Notes under the pieces: generated by a model | Told to the model about the DNA's origin: nothing | Databases searched by the model: none | Seen by the model: the letters and a program-made list of their open reading frames with translations, nothing else | Shown here: positions 35,731-43,132 of the stretch, one piece after another | Layout: every line of letters starts with the position of its first letter | How positions within the stretch are numbered: the stretch's first letter is position 1 | From: Anaerolineales bacterium | GTDB lineage: Bacteria > Chloroflexota > Anaerolineae > Anaerolineales > Villigracilaceae | Length of the DNA stretch: 64,000 bases | Assembly (NCBI GenBank): GCA_030834895.1 | Contig: JAUQXA010000059.1 | Coordinates: 229,452-293,451, forward strand | Direction: 5' to 3' | Made by a program: the position numbers and the translations under genes

Positions 35731-36338
35731 ATTTCTTCCTCAGTTTCGATGGGGGAAGTCCCTGCAATCAGCAGATAAGAGCCCGCAATGCCCAATCCCA
35801 AATTCGTGACAGCCAATAATCCCGCTACAAGAATCGAACTCTCGATTGCCGCATAAAGGATTTCGAATCCCGTCAGCATGGTAAGCAAACCAAGGATGAC
35901 GTTCAATATATCCGAAGTCAAGCCAAGATGTATGACCCCTATTCCAATTAACAACACGCTGCCTGCGATCACCGGCAGACCCAGCCCGGGGATTCCAGCT
36001 TCGATGCGTGGCGTAGCTCCCGCAGTCACCAACGCGACGATGCAAACAAGTACGAGGCGAAACCATTGCCCGTGTGGCAGGGTGGTGGATTCTTTTTCTT
36101 CCTCCTCAGTGGACAATCCCAGGCGCGTCATGCCGAGGGCGGCGACCACCATCCAGCCGGTGATGAGTTTTGCCGAACCCATCACAAAGGGCAGGTGACG
36201 TGTCACCAGCCAAAACGCGGCCAGGTATTGCACCGTCAACGCGCCGAGACTCAAGCGCCAGTCCCGATTGAGCAATATGGTGGTGGAAGTTACAAACGCC
36301 AATCCCACCGAGATCCAAGAAATTACGTTCAGCGCCAT
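35727..36338 (-). CDS. Small membrane subunit of the antiporter module (NuoK/HyfE-like)
   Basis: A 203-residue protein with six or so helices and a central hydrophilic loop (STEEEEKESTTLPHGQ). The second half, GLTSDILNVILGLLTMLTGFEILYAAIESS, recalls NuoK/MnhC and hydrogenase-4 HyfE, which have three helices with buried Glu; the match is weak. It is placed between two larger antiporter-like proteins, starting directly after the stop of the first and overlapping the last by 4 bases. Confidence 0.55.
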   Translation of the reverse strand: MALNVISWISVGLAFVTSTTILLNRDWRLSLGALTVQYLAAFWLVTRHLPFVMGSAKLITGWMVVAALGMTRLGLSTEEEEKESTTLPHGQWFRLVLVCIVALVTAGATPRIEAGIPGLGLPVIAGSVLLIGIGVIHLGLTSDILNVILGLLTMLTGFEILYAAIESSILVAGLLAVTNLGLGIAGSYLLIAGTSPIETEEEI

Positions 36339-37889
36339 TTATGGTGTCCCCTGCATCACGAAGGAAATGAAAAGAATCAAAAGCAGCAAGGTCCACATGA
36401 TGCCGCCTTCCCCTTCGAGGGTGGCAGTGATTGTCTGGCTGATTCTTCCCAAAAAACGATAAATGACCCACAACCCACTGTAGGCGGAGGATAACCCCGA
36501 CATAGCCGGGCTGACCCAATGGGCGCGGATTGGGTTGAAAATTCGCAGACGGGGTGTTGCCCAGACCAGCCCAACGGTCAAGGCGGAGGTGATCAGTGCT
36601 TGCAGCCAGGCGCCGACCTGGAGAGCGCCATCCCAGCCAACCAATCCCAACAACAACTGAAAGATGACCAACAAAATGATTCCCGCAGGATAAATCTTAT
36701 CTGCCCATCCCGGTTGTGACTCAAGCGAAGTGCGTCCGACCGAACGAAGTGCCTGACGCACAAACCCGGACATGAGCAGGGATTGGGCCACAATCACGAA
36801 TGGAACGAAAAATCCTAAACTGCCAAGCCAGGCGCTGGCTGTCAGCGAAAAAGGCAGGGACGAAAGGCTCCATGTGCCGATGAGCAAGGCGCGATCCACC
36901 CAAACCTGCTGAGCTGATGCGAGGAAAAGCGAACTGCCGACCAAAATCAGTGCACAACCCCAGGCTACCACGCCAAGCGGACTGCCACTGAGTGCGGAAA
37001 TGACTGACAGCGCTGCCAGGCTGATAATCCAATAGGGACGTCCTGTCAATTCGTCCGGCGCGCGCAACCACATCCAGCTGCCATAAACTGCTGCAAAGAC
37101 TGCAAGTCCGAGCAAAAACGGTGTCAGTGCAGAGGTCAAACTTTCAAGCGGAATATGCGCCAGCAATACAAGGCTTGTCATTGCCGAGACCAAGCGCAGT
37201 GATGTGCCAATGCCACGCCTTAATGTCATTTCGGATGGATAAGGCAAATGCAATGGCAACACGCCCAGTCGAAGCCCCGCCGCAGCAACAAGATACAAAC
37301 CCGCTTCCGGCGCAATCGATTGGAAATTGAATGTATTTCCCTTGGCAATGCTCGCAATGCTTGCCCACAATAACAAACCAATGCCAAGCGCCCGCGTTGA
37401 AAATGAGACGACGACCCTTTCATTGTTTGCGGGTCCTTTCACGGATCGCAATTGCGTGACGAGTTCCATCAAATCCAGTGTGCCCCATACCAGCAGCAGT
37501 GTGAGTGGATTATCCGCTGTTGCAGCTAAAACCCCAACCCCACCCAGGGCCAGTGTGGCGGCCCATGTAACCGAGTTTGTAATGGTCGAACGCGTAATGG
37601 CAGTGAGCAGAATGGTTAGGGTGAGGGCGGTTATGCTCAGGGAAAAAGGCCACGAGAGCCTGTCTGCACGGAACAGGATGGGACTCGGAAACACGCTGCT
37701 TGGTTGCCAGGCGGGCAATGTTAATTCAAACGGCATTTGTGCCAGCCAGGCAAAGACGCTGATTAATGCCAGTAGCGCGCCACCCACTGCAACGAGCCAG
37801 GTGTACCGTCCATTGGGCTGCGTCATTTGCAGCACCAGTAATGCCAACGCGGTAGTGAAGAGGAGGAGGCAAGAGATTAGGATCAACAT
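36339..37889 (-). CDS. Proton-antiporter-family membrane subunit (NuoL/N-like)
   Basis: A 516-residue polytopic protein. The start at ATG 37889 is preferred, since the N-terminal 25 residues of the longer frame are polar and would overlap the divergent gene. It has the Proton_antipo_M fold with Glu in DLMELVTQLRS and Arg/Lys in helix regions (LRLGVLPLHLPYPSEMTLRRGIGTSLRLVS). First gene of the three-gene set; its stop TAA is followed immediately by the ATG of the small subunit. Confidence 0.75.
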   Translation of the reverse strand: MLILISCLLLFTTALALLVLQMTQPNGRYTWLVAVGGALLALISVFAWLAQMPFELTLPAWQPSSVFPSPILFRADRLSWPFSLSITALTLTILLTAITRSTITNSVTWAATLALGGVGVLAATADNPLTLLLVWGTLDLMELVTQLRSVKGPANNERVVVSFSTRALGIGLLLWASIASIAKGNTFNFQSIAPEAGLYLVAAAGLRLGVLPLHLPYPSEMTLRRGIGTSLRLVSAMTSLVLLAHIPLESLTSALTPFLLGLAVFAAVYGSWMWLRAPDELTGRPYWIISLAALSVISALSGSPLGVVAWGCALILVGSSLFLASAQQVWVDRALLIGTWSLSSLPFSLTASAWLGSLGFFVPFVIVAQSLLMSGFVRQALRSVGRTSLESQPGWADKIYPAGIILLVIFQLLLGLVGWDGALQVGAWLQALITSALTVGLVWATPRLRIFNPIRAHWVSPAMSGLSSAYSGLWVIYRFLGRISQTITATLEGEGGIMWTLLLLILFISFVMQGTP

Positions 37890-37945
37890 GGAATGAATAA
37901 TTGTATCAGTTTTATTGCCGTGGCACTTTGGCTTTTTGCTTTTGG

Positions 37946-37957
37946 TACAATCGCGGT
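37946..37957 (+). promoter_or_regulatory. -10 box of the DUF3048 gene, leaderless arrangement
   Basis: TACAAT at 37946-37951, then exactly six bases and the ATG at 37958. Confidence 0.5.
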
Positions 37958-39262
37958 ATGACATTTCGACAGCACAACACCGCAGGACGAGGGAACGTCC
38001 TTTGGATTTTGACCGCTATTCTGGTTGCATCCTGTGCCTCTCCTTCCCCTAGTTCAATCCCTGACGCTATTGCACAAGCTGTGCCAGCGGTTGCCACGTT
38101 GACGCCCTTTCAACCCCAGCCGCCAACTGCGATTAATCCGGCGCTCAAACCAATGGCACCGCAAATCGAGCCCACATATACCCCCTATCCGACAAAATTC
38201 GTCAACAGTGAAAATTTGCCCACGCCCGTGTTGGTCGCCCCGACATCGGATAGCGGAATTACGGATTATGCTTCACTTGATACAAACAACCCGCTCACGG
38301 GTTTGCCGGTGAGTGACCCATCATTATTGAATCGCAGACCCATGGTCATTAAGGTCGCCAATGCCCCGGATTACATCCGTCCACAATCCGGGCTGACTCT
38401 TGCGGATGTGGTTTACGAATATTACATCGAATGGGGGGATACTCGCTTTATCGCCGTGATGTATGGAAACGATTCGCCGATGGTGGGCCCCGTGCGTTCG
38501 GGACGATATTTCGATGAGCATGTTGCGCGCATGTATAACGCCTTCCTTATGTTCAAGTTTGCCGACCCCCGCGAGTACTCCTATCTGCAAAATTCCACAT
38601 TGAATGAGTTTTTGGTCGTTCCAGGTAACGGGCCTTGTCCGCCTTATGTGTTCGGCCCTGAAAAACGCGACGATTACAACAACTTCTTTTTCAATACTGC
38701 AAAATGGGCAAACTGTGCCGCAAGAATGGGGTTCGACAATTCAAAGCAAAACTTGCGCGGCGGCTTTTTCGCGGATTTTGTGGTGGAAACCGATTTGTTG
38801 GCCGCCCGTATTTATTCCTTCTTTTCCAAATACAGTTACAACTATTGGGAATATGACCCAACCATACACAAGTATTTTCGCTATCAAGAAGCCAACGACA
38901 TCGTTGAAAAGAAGAGCGAAGCGTATGCTCCTCTTTCGGATGCACAGACTGGTCTGCCCGTGACGGCAGAGAATGTAGTTGTATTGCTTGTGCCCTATAC
39001 CTTCGAGAATCAATTCGACGCCCACGACGAGGTCTATCATATCGACCTGATCGATTCAGGAAATGCCTATGTCTTCCGGGATGGATATGCCACTCCTGCC
39101 ATTTGGCGCCGTACTGATGAGGACCAGCCACTTCTGCTTACTACGTTAACTGGCACTCCCATCTATTTGCGTCCCGGGCGGACATTCTACGAAGTGATGG
39201 GCGTAACCTCCACTTATACTCAAGATAACGCCGACTGGCGATTTGTTTTCAGTACCCCTTAG
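37958..39262 (+). CDS. DUF3048 (YerB-like) lipoprotein
   Basis: A 434-residue exported lipoprotein: lipobox VASC (Cys about residue 25), a Pro/Thr-rich linker to about 90, then the DUF3048 domain (NRRPMVIKVANAPDYIRPQSGLTLADVVYEYYIEWGDTRFIAVMYGN, VGPVRSGRYFDEH) and its C-terminal beta domain. YerB in Bacillus is a lipoprotein of unknown activity. The start at 37958 is chosen from the TACAAT box and lipobox placement. A terminator follows. Confidence 0.88.
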   Translation: MTFRQHNTAGRGNVLWILTAILVASCASPSPSSIPDAIAQAVPAVATLTPFQPQPPTAINPALKPMAPQIEPTYTPYPTKFVNSENLPTPVLVAPTSDSGITDYASLDTNNPLTGLPVSDPSLLNRRPMVIKVANAPDYIRPQSGLTLADVVYEYYIEWGDTRFIAVMYGNDSPMVGPVRSGRYFDEHVARMYNAFLMFKFADPREYSYLQNSTLNEFLVVPGNGPCPPYVFGPEKRDDYNNFFFNTAKWANCAARMGFDNSKQNLRGGFFADFVVETDLLAARIYSFFSKYSYNYWEYDPTIHKYFRYQEANDIVEKKSEAYAPLSDAQTGLPVTAENVVVLLVPYTFENQFDAHDEVYHIDLIDSGNAYVFRDGYATPAIWRRTDEDQPLLLTTLTGTPIYLRPGRTFYEVMGVTSTYTQDNADWRFVFSTP

Positions 39263-39267
39263 AAAAG

Positions 39268-39304
39268 ACCTGGCGGGGTGAGAAAACCCGTCAGGTCTCG
39301 ATTT
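39268..39304 (+). terminator. Terminator of the DUF3048 gene
   Basis: Stem GACCTGGCGGG with CCCGTCAGGTC (39268-39298, one G-U), followed by TCGATTTGT. Confidence 0.7.
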
Positions 39305-39305
39305 G

Positions 39306-39311
39306 TATAAT
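39306..39311 (+). promoter_or_regulatory. -10 box of the zinc-ribbon gene
   Basis: TATAAT preceded by TTG, 28 bases before the ATG; AGGAG lies between. Confidence 0.5.
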
Positions 39312-39339
39312 GGATTAAAATACATCGCAGGAGTTCCTC

Positions 39340-39870
39340 ATGACTTTTGACCCTGTCTTTCTCAGTAGTTTGACCATTGTGTTGACCGCATTCGGCGGCG
39401 CGTTCCTTGCCGCCTTGTGGATCAGCCTGGTGGTATGGACCTACCGCGATATCCGTTCCCGTGTGCGTGATCCACTGATTCAGACTCTTGCGGCCCTGCT
39501 CGTGGCTGTTTTGAATTTACCTGGTGTGCTGGTCTATCTGATCTTGCGTCCGCCGCGGACATTGGAGGAGGAGTACCAGCGCACACTGGAAGAGGAGGCC
39601 CTGCTTCAAGCATTGGAAGACCTTCCGCTTTGTCCCGGCTGTGAACGGCGCGTGAAAGAAGACTGGCAGGTTTGTCCGAATTGTCATACCAAGTTAAAGA
39701 AGACCTGCCATAATTGCTCGAAGTTCATGGAGCTATCCTGGAATATCTGCCCATACTGTGGGACTCCTGCTCCAGGAATGCGGCTTGAATCCACCAGCTT
39801 GGATGACGCCTTACGCGGCTTGAAGTTGGCTGATGAGCAGCCCGAAGTAAAGGTTGACTCTTCGTCCTGA
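39340..39870 (+). CDS. Membrane protein with double zinc ribbon
   Basis: A 176-residue protein. Two hydrophobic helices (about 7-30, 48-66) precede a charged coiled stretch (PRTLEEEYQRTLEEE) and a cytoplasmic double zinc ribbon with four CxxC knuckles: CPGC, CPNC, CHNC, CPYC. Such domains bind proteins or act as structural tails; no enzyme is evident. The ribosome site AGGAG is 7-8 bases before the ATG at 39340. Confidence 0.8.
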   Translation: MTFDPVFLSSLTIVLTAFGGAFLAALWISLVVWTYRDIRSRVRDPLIQTLAALLVAVLNLPGVLVYLILRPPRTLEEEYQRTLEEEALLQALEDLPLCPGCERRVKEDWQVCPNCHTKLKKTCHNCSKFMELSWNICPYCGTPAPGMRLESTSLDDALRGLKLADEQPEVKVDSSS

Positions 39871-39904
39871 GCATGGTCGAAGGATGGGTTAAAAAGTTAA
39901 GACA

Positions 39905-41008
39905 ATGAAAATAGATTCCATCACACTCCACCATCTAAGCATGCCGCTTGTCTCGCCATTCGAGACCTCCTTTGGACGTGAAACAGACCGTGAATGTGTC
40001 TTGATTGAGGTCAAATCCGAAGGGTTGACTGGCTACGGCGAATGCGTCGCCACCCGTGACCCTGGCTACAATTACGAAACCACCGGAACAGCCATCCACA
40101 TTCTCAAGGATTTCATCGTTCCCATATTACTTGGCCGAGATGTGAAAGACGCTGCTGATTTTCAAAACCTCGTCTCCGGCATTCGCGGTCACTGCCTTGC
40201 AAAGGCCGGCGTGGAAATGGCGCTCTGGGACCTGCTCGGCAGGCGCGAGAACAAATCCCTGCGCGAATTGCTGGGTGGTGTGCGTGATAAGGTTGAGGTG
40301 GGGGTCTCGGTTGGGATTCAGCCATCGGCTCAAAATCTGGTGAAGACAGTCGCGGATTATGTCGGCCAGGGGTATGCGCGGATTAAGATAAAGATCAAGC
40401 CTGGAAGGGATGTCGAGGATGCATCCGCCGTCCGAAGGGAATTTCCCAACATCCGCTTGCAAGTGGATGCCAATTCCGCCTACTCGTTGGATGATTTTCA
40501 AGTCCTCAAGCCGCTAGATGAACTAAATTTATTGTTGATCGAGCAACCCCTGTTCGAGGATGATATTTGGGACCACCATAAATTGCAGGAGCAATTCCAG
40601 ACGCCGATATGTCTTGATGAAAGCATTGTCTCGCCGCGACATGCACGCTATGCCATCGAGATGAATGCCTGCCGCGTGATCAACATCAAGGCGGGCAGAC
40701 TAGGTGGATTGAGTCAGGCCGTGATGGTGCATGACCTTTGCCGCGAGGCTTCGATGCCTGTCTGGTGCGGAGGCATGTTGGAGACGGGCATCGGGCGCGC
40801 TTCGAATGTGGCGCTGGCGTCCCTGCCGAACTTTGGTCTGCCAGGTGACATCTCCGCATCTGATCGTTATTATGCCCGTGATATCACCAATGAACGCTTT
40901 GCGCTGAATTCAGATTCCACCATCGATGTTCCTCGCGGTGCGGGACTTGGAATGACCATCGATAAAGATGCGTTAAGGAAATTTTCACTTGCTACTCTAT
41001 CCATTTAA
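39905..41008 (+). CDS. Enolase-superfamily OSB synthase / N-acylamino acid racemase
   Basis: A 367-residue muconate lactonising-subgroup enzyme. All catalytic residues are present: Lys163 and Lys165 of the KxK pair, metal ligands Asp188, Glu213 and Asp238, and Lys262. It fits MenC-type o-succinylbenzoate synthases, which make a menaquinone precursor, but the same family includes N-acylamino acid racemases. No other men genes are near, so the role is open between the two. Probably co-transcribed with the preceding zinc-ribbon gene (34 bases away), the spacer containing a CTGAGCATGGTCGAAGGA repeat scrap. Confidence 0.8.
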   Translation: MKIDSITLHHLSMPLVSPFETSFGRETDRECVLIEVKSEGLTGYGECVATRDPGYNYETTGTAIHILKDFIVPILLGRDVKDAADFQNLVSGIRGHCLAKAGVEMALWDLLGRRENKSLRELLGGVRDKVEVGVSVGIQPSAQNLVKTVADYVGQGYARIKIKIKPGRDVEDASAVRREFPNIRLQVDANSAYSLDDFQVLKPLDELNLLLIEQPLFEDDIWDHHKLQEQFQTPICLDESIVSPRHARYAIEMNACRVINIKAGRLGGLSQAVMVHDLCREASMPVWCGGMLETGIGRASNVALASLPNFGLPGDISASDRYYARDITNERFALNSDSTIDVPRGAGLGMTIDKDALRKFSLATLSI

Positions 41009-41198
41009 TTTATGTTGTTTTGTCTATTTCCATCAGATAATTTTATAATGCAAAGACACCATGTCGTTCAAGGCAATGTTTTTGTATTTTCACATTAAAT
41101 TTTTTGCAAATTTGTAAAGTGAATAGCTTGACTTAATGGTTTCTTGTTTTTCGTGTTCATTGCAGCTTCATAATTATAGAAATTGTATTGAAGTTATT

Positions 41199-41250
41199 TT
41201 GAATCAAACAGCATCTGCTTCATATAATGCGGGACATGAAGACATCCCGC
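41199..41250 (+). promoter_or_regulatory. Promoter and start-site hairpin of CapA-like gene
   Basis: TTGAAT (41199-41204), 18 bp spacer, TATAAT (41223-41228), then seven bases and ATG at 41236. GCGGGA (41229-41234) and TCCCGC (41245-41250) form a 6-bp stem across the start. Confidence 0.6.
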
Positions 41251-43068
41251 ATTGTTCTTTTTGATTGGATTGAAAATCATCTCACCCAAACGTTTGCGCC
41301 CAAAATGACCTTCCTCTACGTTCCTCAATTAAAAAAGCGCACTCATAAGTTCACGCGTTTTGGATTTCTTCTCATCAGTATTCTTTCACTTGGGGCATGC
41401 CAGCCGTCCTTGTGGGGAGCACCTCCTCCTCCGCCCACCCTTGCCGTAGCCACTGCAACTCCGCTCATTGCTACTGCCACTGTTGTAATTCCCACACTGG
41501 CGCCAACCATAACGCCCATGCCGCCCACTGCTGTGCCGACCCCGGTTGTATTGAATGCCGCGCAGGTTTGGACAAGCCCGGCTGTTCCGCAGGTCTTGCG
41601 TGATAAGTTCCAAAGTTGGGGGTTTCAAATCCTGGCCGCCGAGCAATCTTCCGCGAATCTATATATTGATGTGGCACAGACTTCCATTGGCGCAATGCAT
41701 GTTTCCCCTTGGACGTATGCACTCGTTGCCCCCTTCCCGACCTTGATCGATGACGTGGCTTCCCAGGAGTTGCTCGCCGCGTGGAGTGGCGGGGACTTTG
41801 GCCCATTCGTTGGGATGCCACTATTGATGGAGCAATCCACACTCGAGACATTTACCAGGTTATGGGGTTCGCCTGCGGAAGGAGCGGTTCAGGTCGTTCC
41901 GGCGGACCAACTGCTGGATACCGCATGGAATCAAATGCCTTCGTGGGCGATCATTCCGTTCGAGCAGATCGAGCCAAAATGGAAGGTCTTGATGATCGAC
42001 GGGCAGTCGCCGATCCAAAAGAAGTTTGACCCGGTCATCTACCCGTTGACTGTGAACTACCGCCTGATGTGCGTCGATTCCTGTCAGATTCCCGGCGGCA
42101 TGAATTTTTCGTTCCAAAACCGGGACCCGAACAAACTGGCAACCGTCATCATGACCGGTGTGACTGCGATGGTGCGCGCCACCGCAAAGACGATGAATAC
42201 GAAGGGGATTCTGTACCCGGGTGAGGAAATCCGCGACTTGCTGCGCGAGGCGGATGTTACACACATCAATAACGAGGTGCCGTTCTTTACCGGCTGTCCA
42301 CAACCTGACCCGAACCAGCCTGACCAGGTATTTTGCAGTGACACTCGCTACATAGACCTTATGACCGACGTTGGTACCGATGTTGTCGAACTATCTGGAG
42401 ACCATTTTGCAGATTACAAGGCGGCGGCCATGTATGAAACGCTCGACATTTACAGAAAATACAACATTCCATATTACGGCGGCGGGTATAACGTGGAAGA
42501 TGGGCGCAAACCGCTATTGATGGAAGTGAACGGCAACAAGATCATGTTCATTGCCTGTAATTACAAGACCGTCTATGCAAGCGCTACAGACACTGTGCCG
42601 GGCGCTGTGCCTTGTGACTTCGACTATATGACCGAGCAGATTCGATATTATCGCTCGCAGGGATATTTACCGATTTCCTCCTTCCAGTACCATGAATTTG
42701 ATTCGCCTGAGGCGCGTCCGCAGCAGGAAATTGACTTCCGCAGGATGGCAGATGCGGGCGCGTTGATCGTCAGCGGCAGCCAGGCGCACGTGCCGCAGGT
42801 GATGGAATTCTATAACGGCGGCTTCATCCATTATGGGCTGGGCAATTTGTTCTTCGACCAAATTTCGAAACGCGGACCACGCCTGACCGAGAATGAATTC
42901 ATCGACCGTCATGTCTTCTACGACGGACGTTATCTGGGTGTGGAGTTGTTTTCAATGCGGTTGATTGACTATGCCCGCCCGCGTTATATGACTTTGGCTG
43001 AACGCGACAAATTTCTGACCTTGTACTTTGAAGAAAGCGGCTGGGATTTCCCGCAGGTGAAGCGGTAA
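41236..43068 (+). CDS. CapA-like (PGA_cap) surface lipoprotein
   Basis: A 610-residue protein. The ATG at 41236 follows a TATAAT box by 7 bases; the earlier ATG at 41227 overlaps that box, and a later ATG at 41308 directly precedes the lipoprotein signal. The lipobox LGAC is at about residue 53, followed by a Pro/Thr linker. Residues 270-590 are a CapA metallophosphoesterase-like domain: ATVIMTGVTAMVR, LSGDHFADYKAAAMYETLDIYRKY, FIACNYKT, SSFQYHEFDSPEARPQQEIDFRRM, VSGSQAHVPQVMEFYNGGFIHYGLGNLFFDQ. CapA relatives act in poly-gamma-glutamate or other exported polymer making; none of the companion capB/C genes are here. Confidence 0.82.
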   Translation: MKTSRIVLFDWIENHLTQTFAPKMTFLYVPQLKKRTHKFTRFGFLLISILSLGACQPSLWGAPPPPPTLAVATATPLIATATVVIPTLAPTITPMPPTAVPTPVVLNAAQVWTSPAVPQVLRDKFQSWGFQILAAEQSSANLYIDVAQTSIGAMHVSPWTYALVAPFPTLIDDVASQELLAAWSGGDFGPFVGMPLLMEQSTLETFTRLWGSPAEGAVQVVPADQLLDTAWNQMPSWAIIPFEQIEPKWKVLMIDGQSPIQKKFDPVIYPLTVNYRLMCVDSCQIPGGMNFSFQNRDPNKLATVIMTGVTAMVRATAKTMNTKGILYPGEEIRDLLREADVTHINNEVPFFTGCPQPDPNQPDQVFCSDTRYIDLMTDVGTDVVELSGDHFADYKAAAMYETLDIYRKYNIPYYGGGYNVEDGRKPLLMEVNGNKIMFIACNYKTVYASATDTVPGAVPCDFDYMTEQIRYYRSQGYLPISSFQYHEFDSPEARPQQEIDFRRMADAGALIVSGSQAHVPQVMEFYNGGFIHYGLGNLFFDQISKRGPRLTENEFIDRHVFYDGRYLGVELFSMRLIDYARPRYMTLAERDKFLTLYFEESGWDFPQVKR

Positions 43069-43076
43069 TCAAGCCT

Positions 43077-43116
43077 TTTGAAAAAAATCCCCCGTCGGGG
43101 AACTGGCACCCCGACG
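43077..43116 (-). terminator. Terminator of the glycyl radical enzyme gene
   Basis: Minus strand: stem CCGTCGGGG/CCCCGACGG (43091-43099, 43108-43116) with an 8-base loop, then GGGATTTTTTT. Confidence 0.85.
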
Positions 43117-43132
43117 GAGGGAGGGGAATCAT

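Noticed and set aside
34310..35767. 485-codon ORF in another frame over the NuoN-like gene
   Set aside because: Same strand but out of frame; no transmembrane pattern or ribosome site, whereas the chosen frame has the antiporter motifs.
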